DNA from: Rhodococcus sp. 06-462-5
Lineage (GTDB): Bacteria > Actinomycetota > Actinomycetes > Mycobacteriales > Mycobacteriaceae
NCBI RefSeq assembly: GCF_002258315.1
Contig: NZ_NOYD01000001.1
Span: 186,001-250,000 of the forward strand
Direction of reading: 5' to 3'
DNA length: 64,000 nt
Part shown: positions 54,496-63,174 of the stretch, one piece after another
Numbering within the stretch: the stretch's first letter is position 1
Layout of the letters: each line of letters opens with the position of its first letter
Made by a program: the position numbers and the translations under genes
The notes under the pieces: model-generated
The model's input: the letters and a program-made list of their open reading frames with translations, nothing else
Database searches by the model: none
Told to the model about the DNA's origin: nothing

Positions 54496-55735
54496 CGGCT
54501 TCACCGGCGTGCTTGGCCTGGATGCCGTCGCCGATCGCCTGGAGCTTCCATTCACTGCCCTGGCGATACACCTTGGCCATCACCAAGCCGGTGAAGGGCA
54601 TGCCGCCCTGGAGTGTGAAGCGAGCGAGTTCGGTGTTGGTGGTGTTGTCCACCAGCCGGCAGAACGCGTTCGCGACCTGCTCGAACGTCTGACCGCGGTA
54701 CGAGGTGACGGTGAAGATGATGCCGGTGACGTGCTTGGGCACCCGCGTCAGGTCGACTACGATCACCTCGTCGTCGCCCTCGCCCTCGCCGGTGAGGTTG
54801 TCGCCCTGGTGCACGATCGAGCCGTCCTTGGCCTTGAGCTGCCCGTAGTAGACGACATCGTTGACGTTGCGGTCGGCGAGCATGATCGCCGACGCGTCCA
54901 GGTCGATGTTCGCGGCTCGGCCTCCGCCGCCGAACAGTCCGCCCTTCTTCGGAGTGGTCACCGGATCCCAGCCGAGGCCCATGCGGATGACCGTCAGAGC
55001 CACGCCGCCGTCCTTGCGGAGGGTGACCTTCTGGCCCTTCGTGAGGCTGACGGGCTTGGACTTGGTGAGGCTGACTTCCGGAGCCTCGGTACGGACCGGG
55101 GCGGCGGGTGGTGCGGGAGGCGCAGCGGGCGGCGGTGGAGTGGCGGGAGCGGGAGGAGGCGTCGGTGCGGGAGCAGGGGCGTCGTCCACTGACACACCGT
55201 GGTCGGTCACCAGGGCGGCGAACCCGCCGGCGTAACCCTGCCCGACGGCTCGCACCTTCCAACTTCCCTGACGGCGGTAGATCTCCAGTGCGATCACGAT
55301 CGACTCCGAGCTCAAACCGTCGATCGTGTACTCGTACAACACGTTTCCGCTCGCGTCGCTCACTCGCGCGACGGGAGCGGCGGATCGACCGAAGTTGCTC
55401 GACGCGTCGTCGAGGGTGATGACAGCGCGGATCTGCTCGATGTCGGCGGGAACTGCAGCGAGCGACACGGCGAGCCGGGCCGGTCCGCCCTGACCGGGCT
55501 CGAGGCGTACGCCGGGGCCGGTGGGCTGGTTGAAGAACACGAAATCGGCGTCGGTGCGCACTTTTCCGGCGTCGGTGACCAGTAGCGCAGACAGGTCCGC
55601 GGGTACGGCCAGCGAGATGGAGACGACGACGTCACCGACGGTGAGTGGGCCGTTCTGACCCTTGGACAACGGTTGACCGGCCGGAGCAGACAATGTGATG
55701 GACTCTCTCTCGTAGTGCTGGTTACCGTCATCCAA
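54470..55735 (-). CDS. Double TerD-domain protein (tellurium/stress response family)
   Basis: Up to 421 residues. The start is uncertain: TTG 55735 opens the frame, and TTG 55693 (preceded by GAGAGAG) is the alternative. The first TerD-like domain (about 14-185) is followed by a Pro-rich linker and a second (about 222-421). Domain two has the calcium-binding set DLDAS and GDNLTGEGEGDDE plus VVDLTRVP; domain one is more degenerate (DADFVFFNQPTGPGV). TerD proteins bind Ca2+ and occur with Ter-linked stress operons. It lies near the PRTase/lyase/HAD operon at 58873-63154. Confidence 0.9.
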   Translation of the reverse strand: MDDGNQHYERESITLSAPAGQPLSKGQNGPLTVGDVVVSISLAVPADLSALLVTDAGKVRTDADFVFFNQPTGPGVRLEPGQGGPARLAVSLAAVPADIEQIRAVITLDDASSNFGRSAAPVARVSDASGNVLYEYTIDGLSSESIVIALEIYRRQGSWKVRAVGQGYAGGFAALVTDHGVSVDDAPAPAPTPPPAPATPPPPAAPPAPPAAPVRTEAPEVSLTKSKPVSLTKGQKVTLRKDGGVALTVIRMGLGWDPVTTPKKGGLFGGGGRAANIDLDASAIMLADRNVNDVVYYGQLKAKDGSIVHQGDNLTGEGEGDDEVIVVDLTRVPKHVTGIIFTVTSYRGQTFEQVANAFCRLVDNTTNTELARFTLQGGMPFTGLVMAKVYRQGSEWKLQAIGDGIQAKHAGEAVKQLGRYM

Positions 55736-55783
55736 TGTACTTGTTCGATTTGTCCGACTGGTGCGGCTGCGTTTCGGCGGACG

Positions 55784-56011
55784 TCAGATCTGGCGCAGGG
55801 TGAACAGGTCGCCGGGTGCGCAGCCGAGGGCGCGACACACGGCGGTGAGTGTCGAGAATCGGATGGCCTTGGCGCGGTCGTTCTTGAGCACCGACAGATT
55901 GACGACGCTGACTCCGGCGAGACGCGAGAGCTCGGCAAGCGTCATGCCGCGGGCGTCGAGAATCTCTCCCAGATGGCAGACGACGAGATGGTCGACGAAC
56001 TCTTCCGCCAT
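55784..56011 (-). CDS. XRE/Cro-type regulator (YozG-like)
   Basis: 75 residues from ATG 56011, which shares one base with the DUF2975 stop (TGATG). The whole protein is a single HTH domain: LGEILDARGMTLAELSRLAGVSV, with NLSVLKNDRAKAIRF for helix 4, and a GCAPGDLF end. Small XRE proteins of this type usually follow a DUF2975 membrane protein, as here. It is the best candidate to bind the TATCGA-N3-TCGATA array upstream of the pair. Confidence 0.9.
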   Translation of the reverse strand: MAEEFVDHLVVCHLGEILDARGMTLAELSRLAGVSVVNLSVLKNDRAKAIRFSTLTAVCRALGCAPGDLFTLRQI

Positions 56012-56610
56012 CAGACCAGCCCCTCGGCATCGCGAGCGAGCTTGGTGCCCTGAGTGATGGTGGCGTAGACGAACTGGAGAAACACCGCTACGACGACTGC
56101 CACGTAGAGGCCGACGGTCGATAGCGACGACTTTGCGACGTCCGATAGCTCCAGTGCGCCGACGACACTGTTCGTGCCCAGCAGATTCATGAAGCCGGTG
56201 ACGGCGGGATAGACGGCGATGCAGACGCCGATCATCATCACGTCGGTGCGGGCGGCGTTGGTGAACGGGTTGCCCACGATGACGCGGTCGCAGAATCGGT
56301 AGACGAACAGCAGCCCGACCAGAATGATGACCATCCCTACGACGATGGACCCGTAGCGCATGAAATCGATGATGCCCATCAGTCGGGTCAGGTCCGCTTT
56401 GGGCACGCTGAGCTCGATCGAGTTGCCCGGTTCCAACCGACCGCCGAACAACTCGGCTGGTGGTGTGCCCGATTGCAGTTCCAACCGCGCGAGGACGTCC
56501 TCAGACGAGTGGTACTGCCACAGCCTCCTTCCCGACCACACCACCGCGATTGCCGCGTACAGGGCCATTGCCCATTTGTTGGCCCGTGCCGAGCCGAGTC
56601 CATATGCCAT
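56011..56610 (-). CDS. DUF2975 membrane protein
   Basis: 199 residues from ATG 56610, with GGAGG at good distance. Four hydrophobic helices and a conserved FCDRVIVGNPFTNAA segment after helix 2 are typical of DUF2975. Function unknown; the family pairs with a small XRE regulator. The operators lie 14-62 nt upstream of this start. Confidence 0.85.
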   Translation of the reverse strand: MAYGLGSARANKWAMALYAAIAVVWSGRRLWQYHSSEDVLARLELQSGTPPAELFGGRLEPGNSIELSVPKADLTRLMGIIDFMRYGSIVVGMVIILVGLLFVYRFCDRVIVGNPFTNAARTDVMMIGVCIAVYPAVTGFMNLLGTNSVVGALELSDVAKSSLSTVGLYVAVVVAVFLQFVYATITQGTKLARDAEGLV

Positions 56611-56623
56611 GCCGACGCCTCCA

Positions 56624-56672
56624 TATCGATAGTCGATAACAACGAATATCGATAACCTATCGAAAATCGATA
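56624..56672. promoter_or_regulatory. Operator array upstream of the DUF2975-XRE pair
   Basis: Two copies of TATCGA-N3-TCGATA (56624-56638 and 56658-56672), 34 bp apart centre to centre, flank a self-complementary TATCGATA at 56647-56654. The array covers the expected promoter and is probably bound by the small XRE protein. Confidence 0.72.
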
Positions 56673-56691
56673 CGGTGTCAAGGGCTGACAG

Positions 56692-57438
56692 TCATTGCCT
56701 CAGCGCGACCGCCACGTGCCCTTCGATCTCCGACGCCAGCCCGGCACTATCGGCGGGCGCAATCTCGATCGACTCTGCGGAGTGAACGATGTACCGGCCG
56801 TCCCGCTCGAAGTCCATCCAGAAGAACGAGACGGCATCGGTGTCGCGGCGGTTGTCGTAGGTCGTGCCACGCGCGACGATGATCTCGCCGACTGCCGACC
56901 GTGGGCGGTCGAAGAACGACCGGAACTGCTCGTCCGCTGTCGCTCCTCTCGTTGCGGTGGACAGATGCGATCCACCCGATTGCGCTGCAGCAGTGACGCG
57001 TTCGAGTCGCTCGGCCGGTCGATGGCCTGCAGCGACATTCGGCACGGATCCGAGAACTGCGGCGGGGGCGCCGTCCGGGCCGGTCAGTTCGATCGTGACG
57101 TCACCGCCGGAGGAGGCGTCGGGGCCCGGTTGCTGAGTGAGCACCGCGGCCGTGTCGTGACGAATCGCTGCGTGACTGCGCATGATTGCATAGCGGGAAT
57201 CGGTTGTCTCGCAGCGACATTCGATACGAACGATCGGGTCGACGATGCTCCGAACAGCTGCGCCGAGCTCCTCGTCCATCATCGCATCGATCCTCGCCGA
57301 CGCCTCCAGTCGCAGTTGCCGCAGTTCGTCCACGGTATCGACGTCGATGGTGACCGCCAGGGGGTACGGCAGTCGGTCGCGTCCGAATCGACTGCACAGC
57401 ATCATGAAGTCGATGCCGGGCATGGTCCAGGTCGTCAT
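56692..57438 (-). CDS. EspG-like ESX secretion-associated protein
   Basis: 248 residues from ATG 57438, 2 bp after the upstream stop. The mixed alpha/beta layout and blocks (DVDTVDELRQLRLEASARIDA, RYAIMRSHAAIRH, then a beta-rich C-terminal half with RGTTYDNRRDTDAVSFFWMDF) resemble EspG chaperones, which bind PPE-type substrates and carry them to a type VII secretion system. It directly follows a PPE/WXG-like gene, its probable client. No ESX core genes (eccB-E, mycP) lie in the window. Confidence 0.78.
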   Translation of the reverse strand: MTTWTMPGIDFMMLCSRFGRDRLPYPLAVTIDVDTVDELRQLRLEASARIDAMMDEELGAAVRSIVDPIVRIECRCETTDSRYAIMRSHAAIRHDTAAVLTQQPGPDASSGGDVTIELTGPDGAPAAVLGSVPNVAAGHRPAERLERVTAAAQSGGSHLSTATRGATADEQFRSFFDRPRSAVGEIIVARGTTYDNRRDTDAVSFFWMDFERDGRYIVHSAESIEIAPADSAGLASEIEGHVAVALRQ

Positions 57439-57440
57439 CG

Positions 57441-58832
57441 TCAGCCGCCGAGTACCGGAGGTGCAACGAGAGGTAGATCGCCGATCAGTTCGCTGCCGTT
57501 GCTCACGTCGACCAGGTAGCCGGGAGTCGCGTGTTCGCCGCCGTTGTCGCCGGCTCCCCGCGCGCCTGCTGCGCCCATGGCACCCATTCCCGGCATGCCG
57601 TGGGCTCCCGCACGGCCGGCCGCTGCCGCGCTGCCCAGTCCGCCGCCCGCACCGTTGCTGCCTGCCCCGTTGCCGCCCGCCCCGCCGCCGATCGGAGGGC
57701 CGAGAACCGATCCGCCGTAACCCGATCCGGCACCGGCACCGGAACCGCCTGCGCCTGCATATCCGGCACTGCCGCCGTAGCCCGAACCACTGGATCCTGC
57801 GAAGCCGCCGCTGCCCGGTCCCGTTCCGCCGTAGCCGCCGCCGGGACCCGCGCCGACCCCGGATCCCGCACCACCACCGGATGCGCCGGGCCCGGTGGCC
57901 GATGCGGCACGGGTTTCACCGGAGTTGTCGGCCGGAGGCAGGGAGCCCGAACCGCCGGCCCCCGCCTGCTCCGATGGCGTACCGGCCCGACCCGTTTCGG
58001 CACCCTCGGCACCGCCGGGTTGCGCCTGTGTTGCAGCCGTCGGGGCCGCCGAATCCGCCCCACTCGCACCACCGCTTCCAAAAGCCGAACCGAGACCACC
58101 GCCCCCGACGGAATTGCCGAGGCCCCAGCCGCTGCTGGAACCGCCACCGTCGGCGACCGGATTGTGCGCGGCCGGCAGTACCGGGACCTGGGAATCGGAC
58201 TGCAGCACCCCTGGTACGTAGACCGAGCGCATGATTCGACGCGCTTCCTCCTGCTGCTCCTCCCGGGCCGACACTGCATCCTTCGCGGCGAAGGGAATGG
58301 GCAGAAGGGAATCGATCATGGCGCTTCCACCCGGCGGAACCACCGGCGGCATCCTCGACTGCGTCTGGGTGAAGCCGGAGTGCGCCTCGAGCAATTTGTT
58401 GCTGATCAGGCTCATCGAGGTGGACAACGAGTTCGCCGACGAGACGTAGTTGCCCACACCGCCGCGGACGGCGTCGGCTGTGGGTCCCGACCAACCCGAC
58501 GCCATGGCCGCCTCGATGCCGGACCGGAAGCCGTCGGATCCGGTGGTTGCGGCGGCGGACAAGTCGTTCCAGTTCTTGGACGAGCCTTCGATGGGGCCGG
58601 TTCCCAGCGATCCGACCATGGCCACGATCTGCTCGTGCGACATCACCTCGAACGCCTCGGTGATGACCACTTCGGTCGGCTCGAACTCGCCGCGGTAGTC
58701 GAGGGCCACGTTCGCCTTCTCGAATGCAGCTTCCAGGACGGATCCGAGAAATTCGGGGCCCATCGGGGTCACGAACGTACTGGTGACGATGTTGTCGATC
58801 GCCGCTGCGAGTTCCTCGTACGGATCCGTCAT
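57441..58832 (-). CDS. PPE/WXG100-like ESX substrate with Gly-rich tail
   Basis: 463 residues from ATG 58832, chosen for the GGGGTGG upstream; GTG 58838 is possible. The first 170 residues are helical with a WSG turn (SGWSGPTADAVRGGV) in the WXG100/PPE manner. A long Gly/Ala/Ser-rich low-complexity segment (about 225-440) follows, then a short ordered end. Such plan is common for orphan ESX substrates in Nocardia and Rhodococcus. It is co-transcribed with the EspG-like gene and lies 40 bp after the HAD gene. Confidence 0.72.
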   Translation of the reverse strand: MTDPYEELAAAIDNIVTSTFVTPMGPEFLGSVLEAAFEKANVALDYRGEFEPTEVVITEAFEVMSHEQIVAMVGSLGTGPIEGSSKNWNDLSAAATTGSDGFRSGIEAAMASGWSGPTADAVRGGVGNYVSSANSLSTSMSLISNKLLEAHSGFTQTQSRMPPVVPPGGSAMIDSLLPIPFAAKDAVSAREEQQEEARRIMRSVYVPGVLQSDSQVPVLPAAHNPVADGGGSSSGWGLGNSVGGGGLGSAFGSGGASGADSAAPTAATQAQPGGAEGAETGRAGTPSEQAGAGGSGSLPPADNSGETRAASATGPGASGGGAGSGVGAGPGGGYGGTGPGSGGFAGSSGSGYGGSAGYAGAGGSGAGAGSGYGGSVLGPPIGGGAGGNGAGSNGAGGGLGSAAAAGRAGAHGMPGMGAMGAAGARGAGDNGGEHATPGYLVDVSNGSELIGDLPLVAPPVLGG

Positions 58833-58872
58833 GCCCACCCCTTGCCCTACGTCCTGTCTCCCCGACGAACAG

Positions 58873-59676
58873 TTAGACGCGGCGCACGGCGGTTCGGTTC
58901 CGCAGCCATTCGAGAATTTCCTCGCTGGCCCGGACGCCGGAGGAGTCGGTGACGGTCAACCCGGGCCGGGTGAATCCGAGCAGCTCGAGTTCGCCATGCC
59001 GTGGTCGGATCGCAGCATCGGCGGCGATGAGCATCTCGGCGTCGAGTGCGCCGTCACCGGCGGCGAACAGTCGCGCCTCGGCTTCCAGCGTGCCGTCCTG
59101 GATCAGTCGGGACCGCACCTCGGCAACCGCAGAGCTCTTGCACACCGCGTTGGGCATCGTGTAGATCTTCCGACCCTGCTGCGAGACGTTCCAGTCCCGA
59201 GCGGCGCACCACTGAGACCACTCCGTGACGAAACCCTCGGGCACAGCGGCCGTGTCCACCACCAGGTAGCAGAACAGGCCGTCGGCCTCGCGGTACTTGA
59301 GCACCCAGTCCTCGGAGACCCGCGCTCTGAGCTCCGCGCCGATGCCGGCCAGATCCAGGTCGAAAGCGTTGCGCCACTGCATGTCCGGCTCACCGTCGAC
59401 GAGGATGTTGCCGCCGTTGCTGGTGATGGCATACCGCCAGGGTGCCCCGGGCAGCGCGATCCGCTGAAACTGTTCGATGGTTCGCGTGGTGGTCGGCACC
59501 ACGACCGTGGTCTCGCTCAACTCCCGAAGCAGCGAGACCGAGTGAGAGCTCATGTAGGACAGCGGTTTTCCCTCGTACATCTCCACGCACTCGAACGAAT
59601 CGTCCAGAAGTACACCGAGTGCGCCCTCGGAGAAGATCATCGTGCGGTCGAGATCCACCGCGACGACAGTGCTCAC
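58873..59676 (-). CDS. HAD-superfamily hydrolase of the Ter-linked module
   Basis: 267 residues from GTG 59676, which overlaps the upstream stop (GTGA). HAD motif I is DLDRT (Asp8 and Asp10), motif II is TTTRT, motif III is the Lys in KIYTMPNAVCKSSA, and motif IV is GDGALD. The cap is of the Cof type. In Ter loci a HAD phosphatase is part of a set predicted to make a nucleoside-like compound. It is translated directly after the PRTase fusion. Confidence 0.9.
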   Translation of the reverse strand: MSTVVAVDLDRTMIFSEGALGVLLDDSFECVEMYEGKPLSYMSSHSVSLLRELSETTVVVPTTTRTIEQFQRIALPGAPWRYAITSNGGNILVDGEPDMQWRNAFDLDLAGIGAELRARVSEDWVLKYREADGLFCYLVVDTAAVPEGFVTEWSQWCAARDWNVSQQGRKIYTMPNAVCKSSAVAEVRSRLIQDGTLEAEARLFAAGDGALDAEMLIAADAAIRPRHGELELLGFTRPGLTVTDSSGVRASEEILEWLRNRTAVRRV

Positions 59677-62006
59677 GACGCGTCCCCGCTCGAGACGTTC
59701 TTGATCAGCCCCATGCACGAATAGGCGAGGTCGGGCACCACGTCCACCGGCACTCCCCTGGCCGCGGCGAGCATTCGAATGTGTTCGTGCTCGGGCGCAT
59801 CGGCGTCCCGCACCAGTACCCGCCACGGGACCCGGCGCAGCAGCACCCGAGTGGTTTCGCCGACTCCGGGCTTGACGAAATTGACGTGCGAGATGCCGTA
59901 CTCCTCACGCACCTTCTCCACCGATGCCCATCCCGTCCAGGTGGGGGTTCGGTCCGAGGCGAGCACGGCGGTCACCGAGGCGGCGACCTCGTCCCGGACG
60001 TCGTCGAAACGCGCAGCGACGGTGTCGAGCAGGTGACGCGAGACGTCGTCGGGGGCGAGATCGGCGTAGTACTTCGCGCCGTGGAAATCCCCGGGACGAA
60101 TCAGGCTGTCGTTGAGGACGGTTCGTGAAACCAACCCCGAGACGGTCGAATTGAGGCAGGCGGACGCGATGAGGAAATCGTCGCGGGTGCCGTACGTGCG
60201 CGCGCAGTTGCCCGGATCGGCGAGCACGGCGAGGTCGTCGTCGAACTCGGCACCCGGAAAGTCGCGGAGGGCGGCGGTGAGTTCGCGAGCGATCGCACCC
60301 TTGCCGGTCCAGCCGTCGACGAACACCACCGAGCGTGAGTCGTGGTGTTCGGCGAGGTAGCGCAGTGCCACGGCGTCGATGCCTCGATCACGCACGATCG
60401 AGACGGCGTAGTGCGGAATCTCGATGCCGTGGGCCGCGAATGCCCAGCGGCGCATCAGAATTCCGACGGGTGTGCCCGCCCGAGCCAACGACGCGAGTGC
60501 GATGTCGTGTCCGCGCTCGGCCAGCACGACCTCGGTGACGGTTCCGACCGCGACCGCCAGCCGTGACGCGCTCTCCTGCAGCACCTTCTCGAACAACTCG
60601 CGGTAGGCGAGATCCGGTTGATACTCGACCGGAAGCGATTCGGCGTAGTGGGCCTCGCCGGCCTGAATGCGCTGCTCCCGCTCCTCGATTCCTGCTTCGA
60701 GTGAGACCGACGAGAGGTCCTTGAGCAGCCACGTCACTTCGTCCGCTGCGTACGAGCCGAATTCGGGTCCGCGGAGCGGGCGTGCGCGCCGGGAAACCTC
60801 GAGCGCCACCGGATCGGCTCCCGTCACGACCACCAGGAGTACGTCGGTGCCCGAGGCGGCGAGTGTCTCGGCGGCGGCCGCGAGGGTGTCGGTGTCCGCG
60901 GGGGCATCGGCGACGAGGACCAGTGTGGTCTCGTGCGGGGCGGACGCGTTGTAGAGGTAGCGCAGTCCCGATTCGTCCTCGGGTGCAGCGAATTCGAAAC
61001 CTCGGCGTAGGGGATAGTCGGGCACGTCCAGCACGTATGCCGGTGACCGAGTTGTGGTTTGGAACAGGGCATGGTGTCCCCGTTTCTGCAGGGCCGCCGC
61101 CAGCCGGAGCGGCAGATACATCAGTTCCTCGTGGCCGATGACGACCACCGGTGCCGATTCGGGGAGCGAGCCATCCACGGTGGCTGCGAGAGCGTCGATC
61201 GCGGAGTCGAAACCCGCCGCGTCGGATCGGAGGAATCCGTGGCGCCCGCCGTCGGGCAGGGTCGCGGGCCAGTGGGCGTCGACTCGATGAACCGAACCGG
61301 ATTGTGCAGCAGTGGGATTGAAGACCGGATCGGGTAGGTCCAGCACCGTCTCCACCAGTCCCGGCTCGAGCTCCACCGATCCCTGCGCCAGGCTCACGTT
61401 GTCGATCCGAACGCCGAGTTCGGTTGCCACCGCAGCGGCAGCAGCAAGATGCTCGGCGGTGCGCATGTCCACCAGGGATGCGATGACGTAGTGCGCGCGC
61501 CCGGCCGTCGAGTGAATCTGTCGCAACGCATCCAGCGCGGTCGCTCCGGTCGAGATCTCGTCGTCGACCAGTATCAACGGCAGGTCGCCGGCGAGAAGGT
61601 CGGCCGATGTGGGCATCAGCAGGTGGTCGGTGGCGTGCGAGTGCCCCTCCTCGAACTCGCCGTGCACCGTCATGCCGGGTACGGCGCGACGCGTCGAGTG
61701 CAGGTAGCAGTGCGCGCCCAGAGCCGAGGCGACCGTGTGGCCCAATCCCGTTGCTGTTTCTGCGAATCCGAGAACATCGACATCGGAACCGTCCACCGCG
61801 GTGTGCACCAGGGCAGCCAGTTCGTTACCGGCGGCGATCACGACGTCCGGATCGACGGGTATGTGTTTGCCGAGCACCGTCGAGACCAGCAGGTGGGCGC
61901 GGCGGGGGTTGCGACGCAGGCCGGGACGCACCAATTGTGTTGCTGTCCAGGACGACGACGAACCGGTGTCGGTGAGCGCGATGCCGTCGGCCGGGTTCGC
62001 GTTCAT
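59673..62006 (-). CDS. Phosphoribosyltransferase-TRSP-StiP triple fusion (Ter-linked)
   Basis: 777 residues from ATG 62006, which overlaps the upstream stop (ATGA). Residues 1-230 are a phosphoribosyltransferase with the PRPP loop ILVDDEISTGATA (145-157). About 285-410 is a TRSP domain with its name-giving TRSP at 319-322. About 415-777 is StiP-like: FGSYAADEVTWLLKDL, VEYQPDLAYRELFEKVLQ, GTPVGILMRRW, VFVDGWTGKGAI, and conserved cysteines near NCARTYG and YSCMGL. These parts belong to the Ter-linked nucleoside-like metabolite pathway proposed by Anantharaman, Iyer and Aravind. PRTase-TRSP fusions are known; inclusion of StiP in the same chain is less usual. Confidence 0.88.
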   Translation of the reverse strand: MNANPADGIALTDTGSSSSWTATQLVRPGLRRNPRRAHLLVSTVLGKHIPVDPDVVIAAGNELAALVHTAVDGSDVDVLGFAETATGLGHTVASALGAHCYLHSTRRAVPGMTVHGEFEEGHSHATDHLLMPTSADLLAGDLPLILVDDEISTGATALDALRQIHSTAGRAHYVIASLVDMRTAEHLAAAAAVATELGVRIDNVSLAQGSVELEPGLVETVLDLPDPVFNPTAAQSGSVHRVDAHWPATLPDGGRHGFLRSDAAGFDSAIDALAATVDGSLPESAPVVVIGHEELMYLPLRLAAALQKRGHHALFQTTTRSPAYVLDVPDYPLRRGFEFAAPEDESGLRYLYNASAPHETTLVLVADAPADTDTLAAAAETLAASGTDVLLVVVTGADPVALEVSRRARPLRGPEFGSYAADEVTWLLKDLSSVSLEAGIEEREQRIQAGEAHYAESLPVEYQPDLAYRELFEKVLQESASRLAVAVGTVTEVVLAERGHDIALASLARAGTPVGILMRRWAFAAHGIEIPHYAVSIVRDRGIDAVALRYLAEHHDSRSVVFVDGWTGKGAIARELTAALRDFPGAEFDDDLAVLADPGNCARTYGTRDDFLIASACLNSTVSGLVSRTVLNDSLIRPGDFHGAKYYADLAPDDVSRHLLDTVAARFDDVRDEVAASVTAVLASDRTPTWTGWASVEKVREEYGISHVNFVKPGVGETTRVLLRRVPWRVLVRDADAPEHEHIRMLAAARGVPVDVVPDLAYSCMGLIKNVSSGDAS

Positions 62007-63154
62007 CGCTGTGCCAGTGCGGTCAGTAGATCCACGAACGTGATCCCCTCGTTGGTGACGCCGAACGCCCTGGCGCGCACCACCGTCTGCTTCGCCCAAT
62101 TGCGGTGCGGGCCCAGCTCGTTCATCTTGTTGCGGTAGCCGGACGCTTGGACGCCACCCTGGTCGGAGGAGAGAATGTCGAGTGCGTCGTGGTACTCCTC
62201 GTGCGTCACCGCGGACAGCGCGTGCACGGCAGGCACATGCGAGGGGTGGATGACGGTCTTGCCCTGAATACCGTTCGCACGGTCGAGTGCCACCTCGCGC
62301 AGCAGGGCGTCGAGGTCGCTGCTGACCATTTGCTGGCGGAAGCGTACGGCCTCTTGATCGACGAACGGCGTCTGACGCAGCAGTGGACGGAACATGCGTT
62401 CGTGGTCTGCGAAGTACTCCCACACCGGCCCGGTGATGACGAATCCCGATCCGTCGTACCGGCCGAGGTGATTGACGATCGCGCTGATGACGTCGGCGAC
62501 GACGCGGACGTCGTAGATCGTCAGGTCGCGGTCGCGGCGGATGCCGAAGGTGCCGCACATGTCGGTGGCGCCGATGCGCACCGCCAGCACGACGTCGCGG
62601 TATTCACCGAGCAGTTCGCGAATGGCAACCAGTTCCGCGTCGCGGGTCTCCCGGTGCACCACTTCCGGTGATTCGAGAACCGGCATGGCGAACAGACGGC
62701 TGCCGTGTGTCTTCGACGCAGCGACGATCTCGTCGAGGAACTCGGCTCCGCGTGCCGCGGTGAACTTGGGTACGACGAATCCGGCGAGCCCGGCGGCACC
62801 GTGGTCGAGGCCTGCGCAGATGCTGCGGATGTGCGCGGCGGTACGGGCCCGAACGAACACGAGCGATCCCGAACCCGAGAGTTCGTTCAGAGTTCGCACG
62901 GTGTTGGCCAACGCTTCTTCCAGATCATGGTCCGCCACAGCGTCTTCGAGGTCGATGACGATCGACCGCACGCCCTCTTCGGTGCGTTTGTTCACCGTCG
63001 CAGTCAGGTCGGGACGGGTGGCCGGGATGTACAGCGTTGCGCCGAGAGCCGTTGCCACGAGGTCGTTTCCGTCGCTCGTCTCGATGTCTTCCGGTTGCAT
63101 GAAGAACACTCGTTCACGGGTGTCTGCGTCGAGATGGCGAAAGTGTTGCACCAC
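62003..63154 (-). CDS. CitE-like C-C bond lyase (Ter-linked)
   Basis: 383 residues from GTG 63154 (or 63151), with AAGGA just upstream; longer frames have no ribosome site. A TIM-barrel of the citrate lyase beta/HpcH type: ATLYIPATRPDL near the start, IVIDLEDAVADHD with the metal-binding acids (about 88-100), GFVVPKF, FAMPVLESPEVVHRE, and GIQGKTVIHPSHVPAVH near the end. It is the C-C bond lyase of Ter-linked gene sets and probably acts on a small metabolite in the same pathway as the PRTase and HAD enzymes. Confidence 0.88.
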   Translation of the reverse strand: MVQHFRHLDADTRERVFFMQPEDIETSDGNDLVATALGATLYIPATRPDLTATVNKRTEEGVRSIVIDLEDAVADHDLEEALANTVRTLNELSGSGSLVFVRARTAAHIRSICAGLDHGAAGLAGFVVPKFTAARGAEFLDEIVAASKTHGSRLFAMPVLESPEVVHRETRDAELVAIRELLGEYRDVVLAVRIGATDMCGTFGIRRDRDLTIYDVRVVADVISAIVNHLGRYDGSGFVITGPVWEYFADHERMFRPLLRQTPFVDQEAVRFRQQMVSSDLDALLREVALDRANGIQGKTVIHPSHVPAVHALSAVTHEEYHDALDILSSDQGGVQASGYRNKMNELGPHRNWAKQTVVRARAFGVTNEGITFVDLLTALAQR

Positions 63155-63174
63155 TGTCCTTCGTGTGAATGTAG

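Noticed and set aside
57245-58952. Long plus-strand Arg/Pro- and Ala-rich frames
   Set aside because: They are shadows of the Gly-rich ESX substrate gene on the minus strand, whose repeats keep all frames open.
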